Source: JAVBUZ01 sp031554725 (GTDB lineage: Bacteria; Bacillota; Clostridia; Lachnospirales; Lachnospiraceae). Taken from it: a stretch of 30,217 bases of DNA. The position numbers were made by a program, and so were the translations under genes. Under the pieces are notes generated by a model. That model had not been told where the DNA came from. It did no database searches and saw only the letters and a list, made by a program, of their open reading frames with translations. Below are positions 14,240-22,649 of the stretch, in pieces (within the stretch, counting starts at the first letter, position 1; each line of letters opens with the position of its first letter). The stretch covers positions 1 to 30,217 of the forward strand of contig JAVBUZ010000252.1 of the NCBI GenBank assembly GCA_031554725.1, in the 5' to 3' direction.

Positions 14240-17002
14240 ATGGCTAAATTTAAATGGTACAAAACATTTGATAATTTGCAGGCATATGTATATATTGTTG
14301 ATACTCAGACCAAGGAAGTATTGTATGCCAATGAGCGTTTGAAATGTGAATATGGAGATATAGTAGGAACGAAATATCAGGGAAATTTGGTGGAGCTTGA
14401 GTCTGCGATTACGACAGAGGAAGTCGTAGAATGGGAGGACGGAAGAGAAGCCAGATTACTTTTTATTGAGAGTGATTTGCAGACTGGTAACGAAACTGAT
14501 TCTTTTAGCGCAAAAGCAGAAGACCGATTGGAGATAACGTTAGACTTGGCGAATGCAGGTTCTTGGGAAATTAACATTGCAGAGCAGAAGTTTTATTGTG
14601 ATGAGAGATTAAAAAAAATGCTTCATCTACCAGAATCAGTAATTGAGATAGCGGAATTAAAAAAGAAACTTCCTGTTTTATTAGGAGAAAAAGTATATTT
14701 AGAATTGATGGAATATATACATAGCAATTGTGAGGGGAACGGACCAACAGAATATAAGAATATGTATATGGAATTTGAAGACGGTACATTTATGTATTCT
14801 AATTGTACAGTGAAGATATATCATAACGAAAAAGGAGTACCAGAGAAGATTTTAGGTGTTACCTTGGATGTGACAGGCGACGTAATTGGGTATCGCACAT
14901 ATGAAGATATAAAGGAAAAGCAGTCAGCAGCTCATAAATTTATATCAAATTTTTCCGTGCCATTTACTCAGCCTTATGAGGACTTTGGAACACTTATGGA
15001 AAATGCAATATACGCTCTGAGGCTATTCTTTAAAGCTGACAGGGTTTCTATTTATGAGTTTCAACAAGATATGGGGTTACTTTGCACCTATTCAACGAAC
15101 GGAATTGATAACATTCCCAATATAATAGGGTATTGCCATAAGTATGTTGATATGGAAGCCCTTTATGACGAAATGGCATCAGAGCCATGCTTTTATAGGC
15201 AATCAACAGAAAAACTATATAAGGATCATCCTTCTGTATCACTAGGGGCGAAAAGCATTTGTTATATTCCCATTATGATTGCAGGAAGAACGGCAGGATA
15301 TTTGGTTCTTTCTTGCTACAAGGATTATGCGAACTGGACAGATAATGAGTTTAAACCAGCAATCATGGCAAGTTCAATTATTGCTGGAGCATATTCGCTA
15401 CGTAAGCGTGACGATGAGTTGTTAAGGACAACAGCACAAGCTCAAAATGCCAATGCTGCTAAGAGTCAATTTTTAGCAAATATGAGCCACGAAATTAGAA
15501 CACCAATGAATGCAATTATTGGAATGACAAAGTTAGCAGAAAAAGAAAGGTCAATTGAAAAATATCAACATTATTTTAGTGGCATTAAGAATGCATCAGA
15601 GCACTTGTTGAATATTATCAATGATATTTTGGACTTATCAAAAATTGAATCGGGAAAATTGGATCTGAGTGAAGCTGTTTTTGGAATAGAACAGGTTATT
15701 ATTAAAGCATGTGAACTAATGTCAATTAAAGCAGAAGAAAAAGGTTTGAAGATTACTAGCGACAGAGGTGAAAGACTAAGCCTACGATATTTGGGTGATG
15801 AGGTAAGAATTTTGCAAGTTCTAACCAATTTACTATCCAATGCGGTAAAGTTTACCCCTGATGGAGGAGAAATACAGGTCTATGTTGATGAGCTTGAGAA
15901 AAAAGACAATGTGGCAACGATTAAGATAACGGTTTCTGACAGTGGGATTGGAATGTCAAAAGAGCAGCAAGCACGAATCTTTAATATCTTCGAGCAGGCG
16001 GACGGAAGTATTACAAGAAAATATGGTGGAACGGGGCTTGGACTTGCCATAAGTAAATCATTTGTACAGCTAATGAATGGAACAATTACAGTGGAATCTG
16101 AGGAACAAAAGGGATCAAGATTTGAAGTGATAATATGCCTAAAAGTTGCAGAAGCGGAAGGTGAAAGAATTAATAGTGATATAAGAAAACAATTTTCAGG
16201 AAAGAAGATATTACTTGTATCAAAAGAAGAAAACATTATTTCAAAGTTTTGCTACTATTCTAAGTGGTTTGATATTCGATGTGATTTTTGTCAGGATATT
16301 AATGAGGTGGGGAGGATGCTTTTCGAGGCAAAATGTGTAAATAGTACCTACGATATAGTATTCTTTGATTATTCATTGGTGAGTGGTAGGAAAGTACGAG
16401 AAATTTTGGACCAATATCAAGGTGTAATGGATTGTAGAAATGTGGTCATGATTGTGCCATTTGGATCATGGAAAACAGTGCAAAAGGTCACAAAAAAATA
16501 TGGCATTGAACATTTTTTGAGAAATCCCAATTTTGTATTTAGCTTTTACAATGTTGCAATGGAAGTAATTTATAATATAAAAACATATGGATTTTATGAA
16601 AATTCGAAAAGAACAAATTTTGCAGATATTCATATGCTATTGGCTGAAGATATAGAAATCAATAGTGAAATCTTAATAGCATCTCTGGAGGACACTCAGA
16701 TTAAGATTGATGTTGCAAAGGACGGCAGGATGGCTGTTGAAATGTTTGAAAGCAATCCTGAAAAATATGACATTATCTTTATGGACATGCAGATGCCAAT
16801 AATGAATGGATTGGATGCAACTAGAGCAATTCGAAATAGCAATTATTTCCATGCAAAAACAATACCAATCATAGCTATGACTGCCAATGTATATAAGGAA
16901 GACATTACTGCATGCCTTGAGGCAGGAATGAATGATCATTTGGGAAAACCAATAGATGTACAGACGGTGGTTTCAAAGATTGATTTTTATACACAAAAAT
17001 AA
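14240..17002 (+). CDS. Hybrid sensor histidine kinase (PAS-GAF-HK-REC)
   Basis: This 920-residue protein has no transmembrane segment and is probably a cytosolic sensor. In order: a short N-terminal PAS-like strand region (VYIVDTQTKEVLYANERLK), a PAS domain (about 95-205), a GAF-like domain (about 235-385), HisKA with phospho-acceptor His417 in MSHEIRTPMNAIIGM, HATPase_c with NLLSNAVKFT (about 530), DSGIGM and GGTGLGLAIS (about 596), a degenerate receiver-like region (about 650-770), and a true receiver with Asp849 in FMDMQMP and Lys903 in LGKPID. No DNA-binding output domain is present, so a separate phosphotransfer partner is needed. The start has no clear SD despite a strong promoter. Its position after the importer suggests, but does not show, a role in nutrient sensing. 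Confidence 0.9.
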   Translation: MAKFKWYKTFDNLQAYVYIVDTQTKEVLYANERLKCEYGDIVGTKYQGNLVELESAITTEEVVEWEDGREARLLFIESDLQTGNETDSFSAKAEDRLEITLDLANAGSWEINIAEQKFYCDERLKKMLHLPESVIEIAELKKKLPVLLGEKVYLELMEYIHSNCEGNGPTEYKNMYMEFEDGTFMYSNCTVKIYHNEKGVPEKILGVTLDVTGDVIGYRTYEDIKEKQSAAHKFISNFSVPFTQPYEDFGTLMENAIYALRLFFKADRVSIYEFQQDMGLLCTYSTNGIDNIPNIIGYCHKYVDMEALYDEMASEPCFYRQSTEKLYKDHPSVSLGAKSICYIPIMIAGRTAGYLVLSCYKDYANWTDNEFKPAIMASSIIAGAYSLRKRDDELLRTTAQAQNANAAKSQFLANMSHEIRTPMNAIIGMTKLAEKERSIEKYQHYFSGIKNASEHLLNIINDILDLSKIESGKLDLSEAVFGIEQVIIKACELMSIKAEEKGLKITSDRGERLSLRYLGDEVRILQVLTNLLSNAVKFTPDGGEIQVYVDELEKKDNVATIKITVSDSGIGMSKEQQARIFNIFEQADGSITRKYGGTGLGLAISKSFVQLMNGTITVESEEQKGSRFEVIICLKVAEAEGERINSDIRKQFSGKKILLVSKEENIISKFCYYSKWFDIRCDFCQDINEVGRMLFEAKCVNSTYDIVFFDYSLVSGRKVREILDQYQGVMDCRNVVMIVPFGSWKTVQKVTKKYGIEHFLRNPNFVFSFYNVAMEVIYNIKTYGFYENSKRTNFADIHMLLAEDIEINSEILIASLEDTQIKIDVAKDGRMAVEMFESNPEKYDIIFMDMQMPIMNGLDATRAIRNSNYFHAKTIPIIAMTANVYKEDITACLEAGMNDHLGKPIDVQTVVSKIDFYTQK

Positions 17003-17023
17003 ATATAAAAAAGTTTGGATAAA

Positions 17024-17160
17024 GTATAACGAAAATAACATTCCTTCGAGCAGGCGTTCTCACTTGAAGAAAAACGTAATGGTACGTAAAATCTGATAAG
17101 ACCAGATTTAAGTACCAACGTTTTTCTACACTGCTCATAAGGAATGTTATTTTCGTTATA
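17024..17160. repeat. 137-bp palindromic MITE-like element
   Basis: The ends are inverted copies: TATAACGAAAATAACATTCC at 17024 and its complement ending at 17160, followed by further paired blocks GAGCAG/CTGCTC, GAAAAACGT/ACGTTTTTC-like, GGTAC/GTACC and AATCTG/CAGATT around a small loop. Nearly the whole element folds into one imperfect hairpin. The outermost bases are TA on both sides, as expected for a TA target duplication (IS630/mariner-type MITEs). It lies between convergent genes, where it could also act as a two-way terminator. Confidence 0.65.
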
Positions 17161-17221
17161 ATATCTACAAAATGATTTCCTACAATATTTTGTTGTGTGG
17201 TTAGAAAACAATTTATTTTTT

Positions 17222-18451
17222 CTAAAAATACTCTACTATTAAATTAGGTTTTTTATAAAATACCTTTCCAATCATATCAAGGGAAGAGTGGATTGTTACA
17301 TTATCCATATACTCGATGGAAGATATATCACAGGTACCAATAATTAAGCGGGAAAAAGCGTTGATGTCCATGGCGATGTCAGGGCTTAGGGTATCGTCCT
17401 TTATGATGTTGCTCGCTTGTCCATCTGTAAATTCAATGAAAAAGCTTCCGTTATTGGCTGCTATTTGCTTGTCAGTGATTTGAACTTTTAAGGAGCCAGA
17501 GCCTTGATAGCGAGCACCCCTTAAGACTGTTTCAACATTGATAGCTCGTACCATGCCACAGTGTGAAGTTTTAACACTTCCAGCGCCCATGGACCACTCA
17601 GGAATGACCAAAGTCATATCTACGTCAGTGGGTACTTCGAAGGTGACATATCCATGATCACTTCCTAAGCTCATGGCAAGATTTAAAAGTCCTTTTAGTC
17701 CTTCTATGTCAGTAAAACAGAAACGAGTACATTGTAAGTTCCTGCCATCGGGTTCGCTTGCTTGTTTAAAGCTCATATATCCCTTAGGTGTTTTATCCTC
17801 ACTTACGTATACATAAGTAAAAACCTGGTCTTTTACAGGATTGGATTTATTGACCCATGCATATTCGAAATCTTCATTGGCAATCATCATATTATACTTA
17901 GCTTGCCATACTTTATATATTTCTTTGATTTCACTGAGCATAAAATTTCCAGGTTCTACCAAGGAACAATTTCCTGCTACAGGATAATGCTTTAGAGCAC
18001 TTAGCTGAATGTGATATTGCTTTCTTTCACATGCCATTTCATAACCAAATTTACGATAGTAAGCTGTAGAGAATGGATATAGATAGGAAAAGGCTACTCC
18101 AGCCTCATGCATAGCTGGAAGTGCTGCTTCAAAGCATGCACGAATTCCGCCCCCCTTCCTATATTGTGGAAGGGTAGCAACACCTCCAATACCAGTCATG
18201 GAATATACATTGCCATCAAACTGTACTGGGAAAGGCTGAGCAATAAAATAACTCATCATGGTTTCATCATCATCTTCAAAAGCGGCCCATCTTTCGGTCC
18301 AGTAAAAATCCTCGCGAGATTCTGGGTTTTTAAGTATGTCTTCGTAAATCTCCTTGGAAGATTTACTGATATCAGCACCGAATTCAAAAGCTATTGCAAA
18401 AAGTTCTTGAGTTCTTTTTATTTCTTCGGGTTTAATTTTTCGTACTATCAT
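17222..18451 (-). CDS. Eis-like GNAT N-acetyltransferase
   Basis: This 409-residue protein has the three-part Eis layout. An N-terminal GNAT domain (residues 1-130) carries the acetyl-CoA loop VATLPQYRKGGGIRACFEAA; a second, degenerate GNAT-like region follows, with the FSYLYPFSTAYYRKFGYEMA stretch at the junction; and a C-terminal SCP2-like domain ends in a terminal Phe, whose carboxylate serves as catalytic base in characterised Eis enzymes. Eis-type enzymes acetylate amines, including aminoglycosides at several positions, or protein lysines; the substrate here is unknown. AAAGGAAG precedes the start by about eight bases. It has its own promoter on the minus strand and converges with the kinase gene across the palindromic element. 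Confidence 0.85.
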   Translation of the reverse strand: MIVRKIKPEEIKRTQELFAIAFEFGADISKSSKEIYEDILKNPESREDFYWTERWAAFEDDDETMMSYFIAQPFPVQFDGNVYSMTGIGGVATLPQYRKGGGIRACFEAALPAMHEAGVAFSYLYPFSTAYYRKFGYEMACERKQYHIQLSALKHYPVAGNCSLVEPGNFMLSEIKEIYKVWQAKYNMMIANEDFEYAWVNKSNPVKDQVFTYVYVSEDKTPKGYMSFKQASEPDGRNLQCTRFCFTDIEGLKGLLNLAMSLGSDHGYVTFEVPTDVDMTLVIPEWSMGAGSVKTSHCGMVRAINVETVLRGARYQGSGSLKVQITDKQIAANNGSFFIEFTDGQASNIIKDDTLSPDIAMDINAFSRLIIGTCDISSIEYMDNVTIHSSLDMIGKVFYKKPNLIVEYF

Positions 18452-18484
18452 AACAGACTTCCTTTCTGTTTCCTTAATAATATT

Positions 18485-18513
18485 ATTGTCTATTAGTAAG
18501 TGGATTTAGTCAA
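18485..18513 (-). promoter_or_regulatory. Promoter of the Eis-like gene
   Basis: On the minus strand, TTGACT (18513-18508), a 17-bp spacer and GACAAT (18490-18485) form a promoter about 35 bp before the start codon. The -35 is near consensus; the -10 matches four of six. Confidence 0.55.
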
Positions 18514-18614
18514 TGATGATTTTTGCTTATTTTTGTATGCTTAATCACTAAAAATTATGATATGATAGAAAAAAGCACTTTAGTCGAATATAGAAGCGAA
18601 AGGAAATTGATGGT

Positions 18615-19649
18615 ATGGGATTAGTTAAATGTCCTAATTGTGGGAAAGAAACTTTTGATGATTATAAATGTGGCTACTGTAAATATGTCTTAAGAAAAAA
18701 AGAGAATAAATTTGATACAGAAATGTACAGTTATTTATATGAAGAATATTTTCAAGCAAGAAATAAAGCGCAAGTGGTTAAAAAAGGAATGTCAAAATTT
18801 AATAAACCCATGCAAGAAATAAAGAATATTGTTGATTATATAGCGGATGAAGTTTTTGAACAGGAAAATTATAAATCCAAGGAAGAGTTAGGGGAGCACC
18901 TGACAAAGGTAACATATAACGATTTCAGTAAGGTTGACGAGGCTTTTTCTTTAAAAAAATCAGCGCTATTATTGTTAACCATATTATTAGGGCTTTTGCT
19001 GGTTTTTTCTGTAACAAGAACAGATAGTAAAATGTTAATTACTATTTTTGCGGTATCTTTTATGGTGTTTTTGACATATTTTAGTTTTAGTTTATTGCCT
19101 AAGGAAAATCGTATAAATTGTACCTACTATTATTCATTTGTTCAATATTTTATACATGACTTTATTTATAAAATATTAATCATGGTTTTGATTTTTTTTG
19201 TACCAATAATATTACTAGGTAAATTTGAACTAACATATTTCGATATAACTGCTGTAGGGGTAACTTTATATATTATTGAAGTTTTGTTGCTACTTGTTTA
19301 TATGTATATGTGGGCTAAAACGTCTACATCTTCTTTTACAATTGATTACGGGAATGTTGTATACAGATATCAAAAACTTAATGGCTTATCAGGGCAAGAA
19401 AGTGATAGGTTTCCAGAGTTGGCTTGGTCTCATTATGTGGAATATAGTATTGTACAAGTTTATAAAATAAAAGAGAGCATGAATTCGATAATAATTTATG
19501 GGAAAATTATTAAAAGCCAAACATCAATTCAGATTGCTGGAAAAGTTATATCATATAAGCCTAAAGAATATGAGAAGATTGTAATAAGAAAGTGCTTTAA
19601 AAATAATAGGGAGTTAATTAACAATTTAAAAAGGCTAGAAAAGAAATAG
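18615..19649 (+). CDS. Zinc-ribbon membrane protein of unknown function
   Basis: This 344-residue protein starts with a zinc-ribbon: Cys6, Cys9, Cys19 and Cys22 in CPNCGKETFDDYKCGYC. A charged region to about residue 110 follows, then four hydrophobic helices (about 114-132, 138-160, 185-203, 210-235) and a C-terminal cytosolic part of about 100 residues rich in beta-type sequence (SIIIYGKIIKSQTSIQIAGK). The tail resembles the membrane-side 'YcxB-like' layout seen in many Firmicutes proteins, but I do not recognise the family. AAAGGAAA precedes ATG 18615; an ATG at 18610 is out of frame. It is more AT-rich than its neighbours and stands alone, which may mean a later arrival. Confidence 0.7.
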   Translation: MGLVKCPNCGKETFDDYKCGYCKYVLRKKENKFDTEMYSYLYEEYFQARNKAQVVKKGMSKFNKPMQEIKNIVDYIADEVFEQENYKSKEELGEHLTKVTYNDFSKVDEAFSLKKSALLLLTILLGLLLVFSVTRTDSKMLITIFAVSFMVFLTYFSFSLLPKENRINCTYYYSFVQYFIHDFIYKILIMVLIFFVPIILLGKFELTYFDITAVGVTLYIIEVLLLLVYMYMWAKTSTSSFTIDYGNVVYRYQKLNGLSGQESDRFPELAWSHYVEYSIVQVYKIKESMNSIIIYGKIIKSQTSIQIAGKVISYKPKEYEKIVIRKCFKNNRELINNLKRLEKK

Positions 19650-19700
19650 GCCGTGTGTGAAAGTTTATGGAAACTTTATAGATTTATTTGAAAGCATTTA

Positions 19701-19729
19701 TTGACAACCTCCATTAATTACCATATGAT
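19701..19729 (+). promoter_or_regulatory. Promoter of the manganese-riboswitch operon
   Basis: A perfect -35 TTGACA (19701-19706), a 17-bp spacer and -10 TATGAT (19724-19729) lie about 20 bp before the riboswitch aptamer. The strength fits an operon held off by a terminator rather than by weak initiation. Confidence 0.82.
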
Positions 19730-19749
19730 TATAAAAAGAACAAATTGCA

Positions 19750-19852
19750 TAAATGAGGGAGTAGTTCCGCATACTGTTATATAACAATGCGAGATAAGTC
19801 AACAACATGGCAGAGAACCTGTCTGGTTTATCTATAGAGAATGAGACTCATA
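19750..19852 (+). ncRNA. yybP-ykoY manganese riboswitch aptamer
   Basis: Conserved pieces of the yybP-ykoY (Mn2+) riboswitch appear in order: GGGAGTAG (19757-19764), a hairpin CGCAT/ATGCG (19768-19791), GTCAACA then ACATGGC (19799-19812), the CTGTCTGG region inside an AGATAA/TTATCT stem (19792-19833), and AATGAGACTC at the 3' end. ATGAG (19753-19757) can pair with CTCAT (19847-19851) as P1. Family members bind Mn2+ in a cross-strut between two helical legs and turn on Mn2+ efflux genes. Directly downstream are a terminator and a cation ATPase, the usual arrangement. Identified by consensus from memory, not by covariance search. Confidence 0.85.
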
Positions 19853-19889
19853 TACAATGAATAAAACCATTGTATATGAGTCTTTTTTA
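19844..19889 (+). terminator. Riboswitch-controlled terminator
   Basis: AGACTCATATACAATG (19844-19859) and CATTGTATATGAGTCT (19868-19883) form a perfect 16-bp stem with an 8-nt loop, then TTTTTT. The left arm contains CTCAT, the 3' strand of aptamer P1, so terminator and ligand-stabilised aptamer exclude each other. Mn2+ binding should therefore switch the operon on. Confidence 0.88.
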
Positions 19890-19971
19890 ATATGATGATA
19901 CCAGGATCAAAAGGCCATATGACAGGATAACGCTCCGCTGTGCAATTTATAATGAAAGGATGAGGAGCATT

Positions 19972-22623
19972 ATGAAAGAGTATTTGAGTAGTGTAGAAGA
20001 AGTATTAAAGGAAAAAAAGGCAACAGAAGCAGGGCTTAGTTCCAGCCAAGTAGAAGAAAGAATTAACTTCTATGGCAAGAACAAGCTACAAGAAGGAAAG
20101 AAAGTAACTCTTTTGGAAAGATTTATGAAACAGCTTGCAGATCCTATGATTATCATTTTGATTGTTGCGGCAGTTATATCGGGAGCTACAGCGGTATATT
20201 CAGGAGAATCCTTTGCAGATGTTATTATCATTATGGCGGTAGTTATTATTAATGCAGTGCTTGGTGTAGTTCAGGAAAGCAAGGCAGAAAAAGCCATTGC
20301 AGCATTACAGGAAATCGCAGGAGCAACCTCTAAGGTAATTAGAGATGGGCAGCATATAGTAATAAGAAGTGAAGAAATTGTTCCAGGAGATATTATTATA
20401 TTAGAAGCAGGAGATGCAGTTCCAGCTGATGCTAGAATTATTGAATGTGCCAGCATGAAGGTGGAAGAAGCAGCACTCACGGGAGAGTCAGTTCCTGTTA
20501 ATAAAAAAGTAGAAGCACTTGCAATAGGAGATGGAAAAGACATTCCTCTAGGGGACCGCAAAAATATGGTTTACATGGGTAGTACAGTAGTTTACGGCAG
20601 AGGAAAGGCTGTAGTTTCAGCTACTGGTATGGAAACTGAAATGGGTAAAATTGCCGATGCGCTTGTAAAAGCCAAGGAGGGAGATACTCCACTTCAGAAA
20701 AAGTTAATACAATTAAGCAAAATTTTAAGTATCCTAGTAATAGGAATTTGTGCTATAATTTTCGCAGTGGACCTTTTCCGCTCTTATCCCAATATCACAG
20801 GTGAATCTATTTTAGATACCTTTATGATTGCGGTAAGCTTAGCGGTAGCAGCTATTCCAGAAGGTCTTGCAGCAGTTGTAACAATAGTGCTTTCCATTGG
20901 CGTAACTAAAATGTCCAAGCGAAATGCAGTAATTCGTAAACTAACAGCTGTAGAGACACTAGGTTGTGCCCAAGTAATCTGTTCTGACAAAACTGGTACA
21001 TTGACACAGAATAAAATGACTGTAGTAGAAGAGACTGGTTCGGATAAGATATTACTGGGAAAAGCAACAGCTCTGTGTTCCGACGCAGAACTAGATACCG
21101 ATAAAACGGCAGTTGGAGAACCCACTGAGTGTGCGCTAGTTAATTTTGCATATTCTTTAGGAATGGATAAAAACAATCTTAAGAAGGAATATGTACGTAT
21201 TGGCGAGGCACCCTTTGATTCTATGAGGAAGATGATGTCTACCGCTCATAGAACCAAAGAAAATAAAATAGTACAATTTACCAAAGGTGCGCCAGATGAA
21301 ATATTAAAGAGATGTACCAAAATAGTAGTAGATGGTAACGTCGTTCCCATGTCTGAGGCTGATAGAAATAAGATATTAGCTGATAATAAGGCCATGGCAG
21401 ACAGCGCATTACGAGTGCTTGCTGGAGCTATGAGAGAATGGGATAATGAGCCTACAAGCTATGAAGACAGCTATTTGGAACAGGAACTTATCTTTATTGG
21501 TTTAACTGGTATGATTGATCCGATTCGTCCAGAAGTAAAGGCCGCTATTGAAGAATGTCGTCATGCAGGAATTAAGCCTGTTATGATTACAGGAGATCAT
21601 AAGGATACTGCGGTAGCAATAGCAATGCAGTTAGGTATGATTACAGGGCCGGAGCAAGCATTAACCGGAGCACAGCTTGATGAATTGTCTGACGAAGAGT
21701 TAAAAGAAAAAATTGAATGCTATGCAGTTTATGCAAGGGTGCAGCCTGAGCATAAAGTGCGTATTGTAAATGCATGGAAAGCAAAAGGCAAGATAACTGC
21801 TATGACAGGAGATGGTGTAAACGATGCTCCTTCCATCAAAAATGCAGATATTGGTATCGGTATGGGTATCACTGGTACAGACGTTACCAAGAATGTTGCA
21901 GATATGGTGTTGGCAGATGATAACTTTGCAACAATTGTTTCAGCAGTAGGTGAAGGTAGAAGAATTTATGACAATATTAGAAAGGCAATTCAGTTTTTAC
22001 TTGCGTCTAATTTGTCAGAGGTATTGGCTATTTTCTTTGCAACTTTGTTAGGATTTACTATTTTAAAACCAGTACATTTGTTATGGATTAACCTGATTAC
22101 AGACTGTTTCCCAGCACTTGCACTTGGAATGGAAGACGCAGAAAAGGATATTATGAGTCGTCCTCCAAGAGATTCTAAAGACGGTATTTTTGCTGGCGGT
22201 ATGGGACTTCACGTATTGGTTCAAGGTATTGCTGTTACAGTAATTACTTTAGGAGCATATTTTGTAGGTCACTATATGGAAGCTGGTAAATGGGAAATTG
22301 TAAATAGTGCCGATGGAATGACGATGGCATTCCTGACCTTATCTATGACAGAAATTTTTCACTCTTTTAATATGCGATCCTTGGATAAATCCATCTTCGG
22401 TATTCGCAAAATGAATAAATATTTGCTTGGTGCAATGATAGCATCCCTTGTTTGTACCACTGCAGTTATTTATGTACCTTTCTTATCAAATGCGTTTGGA
22501 TTTGAATCGATATCATTTGTAGAATATATAGTTTCATTGGCGATGGCGGTTTCTATTATTCCAATCGTAGAAATTGAAAAGTGGGTAACAAGAAAGGTGA
22601 AAAAAGTAACCGTTAACAATTAA
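19972..22623 (+). CDS. P2-type cation ATPase (Ca2+/Mn2+ efflux)
   Basis: This 883-residue membrane pump has all P-type motifs: TGES in the actuator domain (about 170-173), phosphorylated Asp339 in DKTGTLTQNK, KGAPDE in the nucleotide domain, and TGDGVNDAPSIK (612-623). Ion-site helices match the SERCA-like P2 class: AAIPEGLAAVV in M4, SNLSEVLAIF in M5 and LLWINLITDCFPALALGME in M6. Such pumps export Ca2+ or Mn2+. Control by a Mn2+ riboswitch favours Mn2+ export, as shown for related riboswitch-controlled pumps in lactic streptococci. I start at 19972 (AGGAG at 19963-19967); an ATG at 19960 overlaps that SD. It is the first gene of an operon with DUF1538 26 bp later. Confidence 0.92.
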   Translation: MKEYLSSVEEVLKEKKATEAGLSSSQVEERINFYGKNKLQEGKKVTLLERFMKQLADPMIIILIVAAVISGATAVYSGESFADVIIIMAVVIINAVLGVVQESKAEKAIAALQEIAGATSKVIRDGQHIVIRSEEIVPGDIIILEAGDAVPADARIIECASMKVEEAALTGESVPVNKKVEALAIGDGKDIPLGDRKNMVYMGSTVVYGRGKAVVSATGMETEMGKIADALVKAKEGDTPLQKKLIQLSKILSILVIGICAIIFAVDLFRSYPNITGESILDTFMIAVSLAVAAIPEGLAAVVTIVLSIGVTKMSKRNAVIRKLTAVETLGCAQVICSDKTGTLTQNKMTVVEETGSDKILLGKATALCSDAELDTDKTAVGEPTECALVNFAYSLGMDKNNLKKEYVRIGEAPFDSMRKMMSTAHRTKENKIVQFTKGAPDEILKRCTKIVVDGNVVPMSEADRNKILADNKAMADSALRVLAGAMREWDNEPTSYEDSYLEQELIFIGLTGMIDPIRPEVKAAIEECRHAGIKPVMITGDHKDTAVAIAMQLGMITGPEQALTGAQLDELSDEELKEKIECYAVYARVQPEHKVRIVNAWKAKGKITAMTGDGVNDAPSIKNADIGIGMGITGTDVTKNVADMVLADDNFATIVSAVGEGRRIYDNIRKAIQFLLASNLSEVLAIFFATLLGFTILKPVHLLWINLITDCFPALALGMEDAEKDIMSRPPRDSKDGIFAGGMGLHVLVQGIAVTVITLGAYFVGHYMEAGKWEIVNSADGMTMAFLTLSMTEIFHSFNMRSLDKSIFGIRKMNKYLLGAMIASLVCTTAVIYVPFLSNAFGFESISFVEYIVSLAMAVSIIPIVEIEKWVTRKVKKVTVNN

Positions 22624-22649
22624 ATTAGAAACAGAAAGGGGTAGTATTA

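Noticed and set aside
20784..21176. 130-codon minus-strand ORF
   Set aside because: Lies wholly inside the P-type ATPase gene, has no ribosome site, and its low-complexity product is a frame shadow. The same applies to minus-strand ORFs at 12396-12782, 15880-16236, 23705-24049 and 27938-28300.
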